Positions 46,401-59,500 of a DNA stretch of 64,000 bases are shown one piece after another; within the stretch, counting starts at the first letter, position 1; each line of letters starts with the position of its first letter. Source of the DNA: Melitaea cinxia (taxonomy: Eukaryota; Arthropoda; Insecta; Lepidoptera; Nymphalidae); the NCBI RefSeq assembly GCF_905220565.1, contig NC_059402.1, forward strand, positions 2,109,501 to 2,173,500, given 5' to 3'. A program made the translations under genes and the position numbers. The notes beneath the pieces are model-generated. The model ran no database searches. It was given only the letters and a program-made list of their open reading frames with translations, and was not told where the DNA came from.

Positions 46401-49400
46401 GGACATGACGTGATTCAAGAGGCGAGCAAGAAGGGCCGCCCCTGACAACTCTAGCTTGGGAATTGTCAAGGTAGTTCGAAGAGGCGCGACCTTGCTCTTC
46501 GCCATGACCAATGACACCTTCACTTGACCATCCATGGTCACGGTGCGCAAATATACGGCTGCTGCGTACCCACGTTCCGAAGCGTCCGAAAACCCATGAA
46601 GGGACGCTGTATGCTTCCCTGGTGGAAGCATAGCACGGTGCAACGATATCATATTGATAGCAGGCAATGAGGAAGCAAACAGGAGCCAGTCCTTCAAAAT
46701 AGCTTCGCGGAGTGGCTCGTCCCATCCAAGACCTGCAGTCCAAAGTCTCTGCAGGAAGCATTTGGCCCAGAATATGACTGGGCATATCCAACCATTGGGA
46801 TCAAACGTTCTCGCGACAGTCGACAGAACCAGCCGTTTCGTCCAAGTGCGAGGCGAATCCAAATCGACGTTGAACGTGAAGATGTCCTGGACTGGTCTGT
46901 ACTGTATTCCAAGGACTGTCATCATGGTAGGATTGTCACGGTTCTCAAATAGGTGAGGATCCTGCTGGTGGTCATCAGGTAGCCCATCCAAGAGCGCAGG
47001 TAAGTTGGAGATCCATTTACGCAATTCATATCCTGCGGAGGCTAGGATGCCAATCAATTCGTCACGCAAAAGGAGAGCCTCTCTCTCCGTGGACGCACCA
47101 GTGCATATGTCATCAACATATAGGTCCTCCTTCAAAATGGCGGCTGCGCGAGGAAACGACATACGCTCTCGATCTGCGAGCTCCCAAAGCGAACGTATGG
47201 CCAAAAAGGGGCTAGACCGCAGCCCGTATGTGTTCGTGTTGAGTTCGTAGACAAGTATGGGATCTTGCGGGTTTTCCCGCCACAATATCAGCTGGTATCG
47301 ACGATCATCAGGGTGGATTACCGTTTGCCTGAACATCATCTTGATGTCAGCTACGAAAACGAATTGGTGACGCCGAAACCGCGTGATGACGTCACAAAGG
47401 TCCTTAAGCAATTTGGGACCAGAATGAAGACACTGGTTCAAGGACACTCCCGATGTGGTCTGCGCAGAACCATCAAATACTGTGCGCAGCTTGCCACTTG
47501 ACGGCTTTATCACAGCATGATGCGGGAGGAAAAAATGCTCCGTCGAGCGCCAGTCAAGTTTTGACACAGACATGTGTCCCAAATTCTCATACTCCCGCAT
47601 GAAGTCAATGTACTTCTGTTTAAGTAGCGGGTCCCTGCTCATGCGGCGCTCCATTGCCAATAAACGCTTCTCTGCAGTAGGCCGCGAGTCGCCAAGGGGC
47701 GGTCGTACGGCAAGAAATGGCAATCTTGTCATGATCCGGCCAGAACGAAGATAACTGGTGTTGCTCTTGTAGAACCGTTCACACTCCTCGTGTTCCGGAT
47801 CAGAGCGGGGTGCTTGTGGTGGCTCTTCCACTTCCCAAAATCTCTGCACGGCGTCAGAGAGGGCGGAGCCCACCATCAAAGCCGTTCCAGGTTCAGCAGG
47901 AGGGGGAGCCCTCAATACAGGCCCCATCAATGCGAACCCAAATATGGTCCGGAGGGCTACTAAGCCACCTGGCTGCAAAACACGATCCTTACCGAGTAAT
48001 ATTTTGCCCAGTACATCGGCGCCAAGCAACAAATCGACCGTGCCAGGTAGGTCGAATTTAGGGTCAGCCAAGTCCAAATCGGCGGTCAATTTTACCGCAT
48101 CCGCAGACAACCGAACTTGCGGGTGACTGCCCAAGATGTTCTCCATCACAATGGCCGACGATCTCAGCGTCGGGCGTGGAGAATTTGAGGGCGAGAACTC
48201 AAACGAAACGTGGCCCTCAACCGTGGTTACAGGGGCGTTCCCGACACCTCTTATTACATCTGAATACCTTTTAATATTCAGGCCAGTCTGCCCCACCAAC
48301 CAAGACGAGGCTATGCACCCTTGTGAACCTGTGTCCAATATTGCTCGGACTACAACCGAGGCGCCCGTCCGTCCCCAGACCCGGACATAGGCCGTGGGCA
48401 AGAGGACGGTCTCAAAAGGGGGTGGTGCATAGCGGGGGCAGACGCCAACATCCTAATGTTGGCGTGGCGGCGATCTATCGCCGCTGTCCCGGGACGGCAC
48501 GTCAAAACGAGGGAGTGGTTTAAACTCGCCCTCCTCTCGATGGCGACTGCCACGAGCCATAGTCGGCGGTTCGTAGCGCCGGGAGCGTCCGTACTGAGGG
48601 TTGCGCGGCTCCAAACGGGGACGCTCCGCCAGAGGGGGGGACGGCAATCGTACCGGACGTGCGTCACGGTAATCGTGGTAAATGACTGGAGGTGACCGTG
48701 ATAGGTCACGAGGGTGCGGTGAGGGCGAACGGGGCACAAAGGTGCGGGATTGAACCCGAGGCCCCCTTCCATACCCGCCCGTGGGGCTGCGCGCCGAATC
48801 ATGTCGGCGATCCACAGCAGCACAATCTGCGTGGCGGGGGGGAGGTGAGCCGGACTCCAAATTGCGGGACTGAGCCCGGTGTCCGCTCTCATACCCGCCC
48901 GAAGGCGACCCCGGGTGGTCGCGGCGGCCATTTGCGTTGGCGCACAGCACCTTTAAATGTTGCCCTCCACAAACAGGACACGGGTGCATGTCGGGGCAAG
49001 CGCGCTGAAAGTGGTCCCCCAGGCAGGAGAAACACCAGCCTCGGGCCTTAGCAATCCGCCTACGAGAGGCCACATGCAACGCTACAAAGTCCGGGCACTG
49101 CATCGTTCGGTGCCCCCGGGACTTACAGAACCGGCAGACCGGTCGCGCAGCCTGCGCGACTGCAAAGCGGGGGGACGCCCTTCCCTTTGGCGCCATTTGA
49201 GCAGTGCGCCGTTTGTTGGTGGGTCCGGAGCTTGATAGTCCCACCGGCGCATCCATAACGTCGCCCATGCGACACTCATTCTCCAGGAACGCCAACAATT
49301 GCTCATAACTAGGGAGAGGAGATGCCTCATCCCTAGTGTGCGCCTGTTCAAAACGTGCTCTCAGGGACACCGGCAACCGCTTGAGCATAATACGCACCAA

Positions 49401-52400
49401 CCAGTATGACGACTGGTCAACCGGCAGGCCCAAGCGGCTAAGAGCATTGGTAGCTGCAACGAGGGGGTTAAGCATCTTGGTCCTCAACTGGGCGGTATTA
49501 CTCACGACAGGAATGTCCATTATCTGGTCGATATGAGCATCGGCCAGACAGCGCTGGTTTTGGTAGCGCTTGGTGAGTAATGACCGCGCGACCGCATAGC
49601 TCCCTTCACAAATCGGGAGGTGCTGCACCAATTCTCTTGCCTCTCCATCCAGCACTGAGAGCAGGTAGGCCAGCTTTTGGGACAGGCTCAAATCTTCCCT
49701 AGAGTCCACAAGGCTTTCGAACAGGCCGATGAAACCCATCCACGCGTCGAGTCGACCATCGAAATGGGGGAGATCCAGGTTAGGCAGTCGGGTCAAAAGG
49801 CCCACGGGAGTCTTCAAAGAGGCCCTTGTAGGCGGTACTCCGGCGCGCGAGGCTAAGATCTCCCGGGCGCGTTGGGAGATTTCATCGGCGAGGCCCAAAA
49901 TTTGGACGTAGTCCTCGTGGACTTGCTCCCGTCGCTCCTTCGGAAGCGACTCCATTGGCACATCGTCAAGGTGCAGAAGGAGGCGCTGGTACAGAGTTTC
50001 GACCTGTTCAAGTCGAGCCGGGCATTTCTCGTACCTGTCTATTAAGGCCTCCGTGCGGTCTTCCCTATTCACCAAGGCGACCGCTGAACTGAACCATCTC
50101 AGTTGAGCTGTGATTCCTGAACAAGATTCACGGACCATGGTGACCGCGGTCGAAGTCATCTTCAAAGGCACAGATATAACAACAGTAACAACAAACAATA
50201 ATCAAATTAATTCCAATGAAACAACTGCTATCACTGAATTGAAATCAAGTATCAAATCTTAAATAACTTCAGTAATAATACAAGAAAAAATTAAAACTAA
50301 GTTTTTTAATCTAATATTTCAACAAACTAGATTCAAAGCAATAACACAATTTACTCAACAAATTAATGAATTTACTGATAAATACCCATTTAAACAGCTA
50401 TTTCTAATCTTATACTAACAAACAAGAGTATTTATAAGAAATTAACCTTCAATAAAGCATAAGACAACAGCTGTTATTAACTCAAATCCAAATATTAGAC
50501 CTTAAGTATCTAAATATAATATTTTAATAAAGAAAGAATTAAACAAATTGTGACCTAACTTATTCATACAATATAATAAACTGAGCAACAATAAGTTAAC
50601 CACGCTCTGCTACCAAAACTTGTTACGTCCGACCTGGAGTATATTGAAAACGAGTGGAAGCGTGATCTCAGGTACGAACGGGACGAACAATTGTCTGCAG
50701 TACGCAGAGCTAACACTTAATGTCTTAAATAAAAATCCTACCTTAGTTTCACTGAATACTGTTCGGTGAAGCCTCGTCAGGTATAACTTAATTAACATCA
50801 AACTATAATTGGCCAATCATTACGTCTAATGCTAATCAATTATACTTAACTGAAGTGGCGGGCTGAAGCAGGAACCAGCAATCAAAATGGCCGTTGTTAG
50901 GCGTAGTTCACTCACGTTTTTCACAATAATTCAACAAGGAATACAAGGAATACAATTTGCTATTAACAATTAAATTACTTCAAACAACAAAGGATGGTTC
51001 GATCAACAAAAGGCGATAATTTTTCGCGAGAACGAACAAGTACAAACAAAAGCGTAACTTTATACGGAGACCGGAAAAACGATGCAAACTTTAAATTCAA
51101 AAGGTGACGAATGACAGCTCATAGATAAAAACCATTTCGTAAACTATACTAACTGTCATAGATAATATAATAGTTTAGTGTTGCTACATTTGGTTCATAA
51201 CAATAGGAAATTGTGTTTAGCTTTTCAAAAATAAGTTTTTCAAAACTCAAAGATGATTTAATATTATGTGATTCCGTAGTTGTAATTTACCACTAAAAGG
51301 CCGTAATTTTTTATACTTTTATATATATTATAATAAGTATTGAGGTCAATTAACTCTACAACACGATATGGTGCTTTTTTTATACATAGATAGGCTGGCG
51401 TTTGACCGCTATTTTATCTGATGATAAGTTAAAATGCGGTCTAAGATGGAGCACGCTTACCTAGAAGTAACCTATTCACTCGCGACTTAAAGATCCCCAG
51501 GTCATAGCTTTCGGGGAACACAGACGCTGGTAGAGAGTTCCATTCTTTGGCCGTACGGATTAAGAATGTACTAGCGAATCGCTTAGTGCGTATAGGGGGA
51601 ATGTCAACCATATAAGGGTGACGTAACGCAGAGCGTCTGGTTGTACGATGATGGAAGGGGAAGGGGGGAATCAGGTCATGGAGTTCTTGCGCACACTCTC
51701 CGAAATGTATCCGATAAAAAACCGACAGGCCGGCTACCCTACGCCGATGATGTAAGCTTTGCAGCTTTGTGGCGACCAGTGCATCGTCACCGATGAGCCT
51801 TCTGGCTCGTCTCTCAATTGATTCAAGAAGCTCCAGCTGGTACTTGGCTGAGCCAACCCAAAGATGAGAGCAGTACTCCATACACGATCGAACTTGTGCT
51901 TGATATAAATTCAGGAGCTGTTCCGGAGTGAAGTACCGTCTCACCTTCGAGAGGACGCCCAGTTTTTTGGCAGCTGTTTGAGCTTTTGCCTCTATGTATG
52001 AACCAAAATTGAGGGTGGATGTTAAAGTAACGCCAAGTAGCTCCAGGTGGCCGGATATGGGCACGGGCACACCTCGGAAAGAGGGAGTCAGTTGGAAAGG
52101 ACTCCGTTTTGCCGAGAAGAGACACGCCTCGGTCTTAGATGCGTTGAACTTGACCAGGTTTGCGTCACCCCAATCAGAGACGGCTTTAAGGGACAAGTTC
52201 TGTCGCTGAATCATGGCTTCCCTCAGCGCCTGGATCTCAGATCCACTCGCTTGTGCGTCGGACATGTAACGCTCGACAACGGTGCTGTCATCTGCATACC
52301 CAAAGGTCCCGGGTTTGAGCAGGTCGTTGATGTGCAGCAAGAATAGCGTTGCCGAGAGTACAGACCCCTGAGGGACCCCGGCATTGATGACCAAACGATC

Positions 52401-54717
52401 GGACTCGTAACCGTCTATAACCACGTGAATTGATCGATCCCTCAGGAAGTCAGATATCCAAACACAGAGAGAAGCGGGTAGGCCGTATGAAGGAAGTTTG
52501 CTAATAAGGCCGTCATGCCAGACCCTGTCAAATGCCTTCGAGATATCGAGTGAGACCGCTATGGCTTCCCCGTGTTTCTCGATAGCCTCACTCCAAATGT
52601 GTGTGGCATACGCGAGAAGATCACCCGTGGACCGCTTGCGGCGAAAACCGAACTGTCGGTCGCTAAGAAGATCGTTCTCCTCCAGGTGTGCCAGGAGCCG
52701 GCTATTCAGTATACGTTCCATACTCTTACAGAGTATGGACGTTATGGAAATAGGTCTGAATTGATGGAGTCAGCTCGACTGCCCTTTTTGGGCATAGGCT
52801 GCACGTTAGCTTGCTTTCAGGCTTTCGGCACTTGTCCTGTCGCTAAAGAGAGACGAAAAAGACGTGTCAGGATTGGAGACAACTCAGGCGCGCAAGTTTT
52901 GAGTACTATGGCAGGTATTCCGTCAGGACCACTAGCTTTATTCACGTCCAGATTACGCAAGGTTTTAAGGACCTCTGTTTGACGGATTGCTTACTTTAAA
53001 ATGAGACTGAGTGTAAGAAATTTACGAGTTGAATGTTGGTTAAATATTTTTTTATATGGCAACATTAAAATGACGTTGTTCAAGATCAATGAACTCAACA
53101 TTTCATTACTTTGACACTGATATATTTTTTAAAATCAAAAGGAGTTGTTACAGAATTGTCAATATTTATATTTCATTACAGAATAATCTGTTTTGTAGAA
53201 AATAATTTGGTTTTTTACTTGTTGCAGAGACTGTGAAAGTAAAGTTCCTCCGTCGTGCGGCTTGCCGCCAGAATTCGTCACGGCGTTTAAAGAAAAATTT
53301 CACAAAGATGGTAACGTCTGTGTGTTTTTGATTACTTTGAAAAATTTATATAAAGTACTTTGCTAGTATTTTCTAATTACAATGCTATTGAAATTTTTTT
53401 CCTATGCATAGAATTTTACTGAAAACCTAATTCTTGCGAATGTTGTCATATCTGTCTGAATTTTGTACCTGAAAGTGATTTATCGTAGCCACAATACATA
53501 TCGTACGGCCTGTCACTTAGAGGACCGGATTACATTATATGGCTAACGAGTCGATTACGGTAAAAGAATGCTAATGTCGATAAAAGTCACTTGAGCGCGG
53601 GACGTCCCTCGTTACGTGTGGACCTCTGTTCCAACACTAGTAAGAGGCGCGCAAAAAAACATGTCGTCCCGCCGTCGAGTGCCGCTAGTGACGCGAGACC
53701 GCGCGTGCGCAGGCGGCCTGTACCTGCCCGCGCGCCCCGCGCCGCGCGCCCGCGCGCCCGCCCGCCGCGCGCCCGCCCACCAGGTACCGCCACCTCGCCA
53801 CCACCACCCCAGCAAATAATATCACCACCCCGCCAACTCACCACCATCACCCGCCAACTCACCACCATCACCCGCCAACTCACCACCATCTCGGAACCTC
53901 AAAACCACCCTACCACTTACCAGCATGCATCACCACATACCATCCTAACCACTCTAAACACTCCGGCAACTAACCACCGCCCTGGCAATTCACTACCTTA
54001 CCACTACTCTACCGCGTACCACCAACCTACCACTTGCCAGCACTACCCACTTCGCTTATGTCTGTAACTAACAGAAGGAAGTGGGAAATTGTCTTTGGTA
54101 TGGGACTTCTTACAGTACTCTTTTAGGCTGTTTTACTTTCCACGTAGTAGAATCGAATCGCCAGCCATTTTCCAGAAAAGCACCCACAAAGTTTTTATAG
54201 TCACTCTTAAGGAATACTATATCTATCCTAAACTTATCACCACCACCGCGCAAAAGGAGGAGATGGGAAAGTGTCTTCGGATGTGACTTTTCCTACTACT
54301 CCTATAGGGTTCTTTGATATCTTTTTAATTAGCCAGCCATAAAACAATAAAAAATCCTAAAGCTTTCATACACAGTATAAATGAGTACTAATATCGACAC
54401 GAAGTTCCGTAAAATTCAGTTTCCTACTTTATAGCCTCCCATTGTTAATAATACAAACTGTTCTGGCTGCATTTTACTGATCGAGTTGAATTGATTCAAT
54501 ACAAAACATCGAGTGCGCTTTCGACCACACGAATGAAGTAAAACTTCTTTAGTTGCCCTGCAGTAATATACGAAACGTAACTTTCTCTCGCTTTCTGTCG
54601 TCACTAACTTCATCTCAACTTCCATTGTCCTTGCCCGATCACGCTTTTCGTAACGCTCTCGTTACGCATTCCTCAGCTTACTCCCCAAGTCAAGCGTGCG
54701 TAAAGAAGTTTTACTTC

Positions 54718-54759
<42 letters not shown>

Positions 54760-56522
54760 CTATAATCTATAATATAATATATATAAAAGCGAAAGGTCAC
54801 TCACTCATCACGAAATCTCTGAAACTATACCACCTACAAACTTGAAATTTGGCAAGTAGGCTCCCTATAGGACGTAGACATCCGCTAAGAACGGATTTTA
54901 CGAAATTCGACCCCTAAAGGGGTAAAACGGGGGTTGTAAGTTTGTATGAAAGTCCTATGTTTTTGAAGTAAGAGACTTGAAATTTAAAATGTATGCTCTA
55001 TAGATGATGAAAAGGTGTCCAAATAATGTATCTTTAGAAATCAACTCCCTTTTGGGGTTAAAATGGGGGATGGTAGGTTCACTCACTCATCACGAAATCT
55101 CCGAAACTATAACACTTACAAACTTGAAATTTGGCAGGAATGCTCCTTATATGGCGTAGACATCCGCTAAGAACGGATTTTACGAAACTCGACCCCTAGA
55201 GGGGTAAAACGGGGGTTGGAAGTTTGTATGAAAGTCGCTATGTTTTTGAAGTAAGAGACTTGAAATTTAAAATGTATACTCTATAGATAGTGAGAAGGTT
55301 TCCAAATATTGTATCTTTAGAAAGCAACTCCCTTTTGGGGTTAAAACGGGGGATGGTAGATTGACTCACTCATCACGAAATCTCCGGAACTATAACAGCT
55401 ACAAACTTGAAATTTAGCGGGTAGGCATCATATATGGCGTAGACATCCGCTAAGAACGTATTTTACGAAATTCGATCCCCTAAGGGGGTAAAACGGGGGT
55501 TGGAAGTTTGTGTGAAATTCCCATGTTTTTGAAGTAAGAGACTTGAAATTTAAAATGTATACCTTACAGATGATGAGAAGGTGTCCAAATAATGTATCTT
55601 TAGAAAGCAACTCCCTTTTGGGGTTAAAACGGGGAATGGTAGATTGACTCACTCATCACGAAATCTCCGAAACTATAACAGCTACAAACTTGAAATTTAG
55701 CGGGTAGGCTCCTTATAGGGCGTAGACATTCGCTAAGAACTGATTTTACGAAAATCGACCCCTAAGGGGATAAAACGGGGGTCGGAAATTTGTATGAAAG
55801 TCTTATGTTTTTGAAGTAAGAGACTTGAAATTATATATATGCTCTATAGATGGTGAGGAGGTGTCCAAATAATACATCGTAATCTATACATATATATAAA
55901 AGAGAATGGTCGCTAACTCACTCATCACGAGAACTCAAAAACCGCTGGATGGTCTATCCATCCAGGTTGGACAAAGATAAAATTTGGCAGGGAGGTAGAT
56001 TATAGTTAGCAGACGTCCGCTAAGAACGGATTTTACGATATTCCACCGCTAAGGGGGTTTAATTGGGGTTGATAGTTTGTATGAAACATATAGAGCCTGA
56101 AAATAAAACTACAAAAGGTGATGTATAGAGAGGTTTTTAAAAATGACTATTAAATTATACTAAATTGTGCCTTTTAATAAATTACTCAGTTTGATAAAAG
56201 TTTGAAGTGACTAAAAAAAAAAAAAAAATTGCGTTAAACATCTTAATAGTAATGCATATCTTCACAACCACGCGGACGTAGTCGCGGGCAACAGTTAGTG
56301 TATTATAAAACAAAGTCCCCAAAAGTGTATGTGATCGATTCGCTTAAAATCTACTGAACGGATTTTCATGCGGTTTCACCATTGGAAAGAGGGCTCCACC
56401 ATTGGCAAGAGGAAGGTTTACGGAACAGCTAAGCCGATTTTGATGGGAGTTTCACTGAAAGTTTGCCGGGAAAACTTTGTGACACACTAATTTCAACGCA
56501 GGCGAAGCCGCGGGCACAGCTA

Positions 56523-56593
<71 letters not shown>

Positions 56594-59500
56594 GTCGCGT
56601 TCTCTGTAAATAAAATAATCACTACTTGTCAGAAGAATACAACCTGAGCTAATAACGTGCCATCCCGAAAGTACTCAACAGAAACATCCTACCGCTTCAC
56701 CATAAAGGCGCATCACCCTAAGATTCCTGTACACCAAATCTATACACACCACCTTCGCCGCCTGTCCGCTCACCCACACGCACACACGCACTCGGCACGG
56801 CGCTATATAAGGCTCGGTGTCGCAGTCGGGGCCGGACTCGTCGTCCAACACGTCGTCGTGCAACAGCTCGACGCCGTCGTCCCCCGCGCTGGCGCCGGCC
56901 GCGCCCGCCACGCCGCAGCCGCACCACCACCACAACGCGCACCACCTCGTCAAGCAGCAGTTCCACTTCCCAGGTAACACACCCCTTTCCGTATTTTCCC
57001 CTTTATAATCTTAGTATAGATAAGTAGAAAAGGTCGGCCGTATCGCTAAAAAACGATCTCTTCCTGGCAACTAAATTACTTGTTTATTTATTTAACCATA
57101 GGGTAAATGAAATGGTAATTTGAAGTTTTTATAAACGGCAAAATGTTATGTAAGTTAGTTTCACACTTGACCGGTTAATTTATTGTACTATTAACAATAA
57201 TTGTCCGTGTTTAGATGTAAAGCCGCCAGTGTCCAGTCCCAACCACTCATCGCATGTGCAGTCCCCGGCGCGGTCAGTGATCGACAGCAAAGACGAACTT
57301 ACTTCGAGTATAAAAAGCGGTGCGTTTGCCCAACTTTATTTTATTTTAATTTCGTCAATAAAAAAACCCAAATTGGTTGATCAAAAGGACATGAATTTTA
57401 ATAGAAGCCAGTTTTTTTAGTTTTATATATATAACTAGGTCGGCAAACAATCGTATGAGCCACTTACTTGATGGTAAGCGATTACCGCAGTTTTTAGACT
57501 TCTGCAACACCAGAAGCATCGCAAGTGCTTTGTCGACCCTATTCCCAATTCCCCCCAGGAGCTCTGGTCACCTTATTCACTAACAGAAACACAGCACACA
57601 GCACTACTTGAAAACAGTATTATTTAGCTGTCATCTTCTGTAAGGTCGAAGTACTACACTAATTCAAAACGTTATTATTTGTAGTCGTTCCAGTTTTGCT
57701 CATCAAAGTCAATTAGAACAATTGACCTTAGCACTAGTGGTGCGTATAGTCGCCTAAAACGCCGACGGTTTGCGGGTTTGATTCCCGCTCGGGATGGATG
57801 TTTGTATTTGTACAAATGTTTCCTTCCGGTTTGGATGTCTGCCCTTGTGGGTCATCACTGTGCCTCGGAGAGCACGTTAAGCTGTCGGTCCCGTTAATCG
57901 TTACTCATTGTAGGGAACATATCTGCCAACCCGCAGTAGTACAGCGTGGTGGATTAAGCTCCAATCCTTCTCCAACAAGGAGAAAGAGGCCTATACCCAG
58001 TAGTTCGATGCTACAGGATGCTGAATTGTATACAGATGTTTGCCGCTGTCTAGGCGTTTGTGCTCGCGTACTGTGTGCTTGTTCCCGACACAGGTGGCCC
58101 TAGCGGGGGCCGTCGAGTGTGAGCGAAATAGCTATATATGTGTGAGTAGTGACGATGCGCGTGTCCGCAGAGGGCTCGGGGCGCGTGTCGCTGAGCGGCT
58201 CCGCCTCCACCGACAGCGGCCGCCACGAGCCCGCGCACGACTCGCGCTGGCCGCGCCAGAACAGCGTGAGTACCGCTTACTGTATAGGTGTGAGCAGTGA
58301 CGATGGGCGTGTCCGCAGAGGGCTCGGGGCGTGTCGCTGAGCGGCTCCGCCTCCACCGACAGCGGCCGCCACGAGCCCGCGCACGACTCGCGCTGGCCGC
58401 GCCAGAACAGCGTGAGTACCGCTTACTGTATAGGTGTGAGCAGTGACGATGGGCGTGTCCGCAGAGGGCTCGGGGCGTGTCGCTGAGCGGCTCCGCCTCC
58501 ACCGACAGCGGCCGCCACGAGCCCGCGCACGACTCGCGCTGGCCGCGCCAGAACAGCGTGAGTACCGCTTACTGTATAGGTGTGAGCAGTGACGATGGGC
58601 GTGTCCGCAGAGGGCTCGGGGCGTGTCGCTGAGCGGCTCCGCCTCCACCGACAGCGGCCGCCACGAGCCCGCGCACGACTCGCGCTGGCTGCGCCAGAAC
58701 AGCGTGAGTACCGCTTACTGTATAGGTGTGAGCAGTGACGATGGGCGTGTCCGCAGAGGGCTCGGGGCGTGTCGCTGAGCGGCTCCGCCTCCACCGACAG
58801 CGGCCGTCACGAGCCCGCGCACGACTCGCGCTGGCCGCGCCAGAACAGCGTGAGTACCGCTTACTGTATAGGTGTGAGCAGTGACGATGGGCGTGTCCGC
58901 AGAGGGCTCGGGGCGTGTCGCTGAGCGGCTCCGCCTCCACCGACAGCGGCCGCCACGAGCCCGCGCACGACTCGCGCTGGCCGCGCCAGAACAGCGTGAG
59001 TACCGCTTACTGTATAGGTGTGAGCAGTGACGATGGGCGTGTCCGCAGAGGGCTCGGGGCGTGTCGCTGAGCGGCTCCGCCTCCACCGACAGCGGCCGCC
59101 ACGAGCCCGCGCACGACTCGCGCTGGCCGCGCCAGAACAGCGTGAGTACCGCTTACTGTATAGGTGTGAGCAGTGACGATGGGCGTGTCCGCAGAGGGCT
59201 CGGGGCGTGTCGCTGAGCGGCTCCGCCTCCACCGACAGCGGCCGCCACGAGCCCGCGCACGACTCGCGCTGGCCGCGCCAGAACAGCGTGAGTACCGCTT
59301 ACTGTATAGGTGTGAGCAGTGACGATGGGCGTGTCCGCAGAGGGCTCGGGGCGTGTCGCTGAGCGGCTCCGCCTCCACCGACAGCGGCCGCCACGAGCCC
59401 GCGCACGACTCGCGCTGGCCGCGCCAGAACAGCGTGAGTACCGCTTACTGTATAGGTGTGAGCAGTGACGATGGGCGTGTCCGCAGAGGGCTCGGGGCGT

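Larger units (their letters stand above)
43949..51202 (-). mobile_element. BEL/Pao LTR retrotransposon, complete, 5-bp target-site duplication
   Basis: Two 582-bp LTRs (43949-44530 and 50621-51202) begin TGTTACGTCC and end TTCATAACA and look identical by eye. The host duplication ATAGG is present on both sides (43944-43948 and 51203-51207). The internal region on the - strand has a primer-binding site, gag, and pol in the order PR-RT-RNaseH-IN. Pol motifs and the PR-RT-RH-IN order identify BEL/Pao. No envelope frame is seen. It is antisense to ksr in intron 7, 25 bp from the mariner-type element. Confidence 0.93.
31341..53227 (+). other. ksr: ksr intron 7, about 21.9 kb, filled with mobile elements
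   Basis: This intron splits the C1 domain between the H/C ligands of exons 7 and 8. It is occupied almost completely by an antisense LINE hosting a sense LINE, a mariner-type element, a BEL/Pao retrotransposon and another antisense LINE. It ends TTACTTGTTGCAG. Unassigned single-copy-looking sequence is limited to about 52990-53227 and short gaps. Confidence 0.85.

Noticed and set aside
48350..48931. 193-residue - strand frame
   Set aside because: An alternative frame overlapping the gag C-terminus; it has no retroviral or other motifs.
53784..54067. Extension of the proline/threonine-rich frame beyond 53783 as coding
   Set aside because: A CACC minisatellite with no KSR similarity and a strong CAG|GTACCG donor before it. 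Open only because of its composition.
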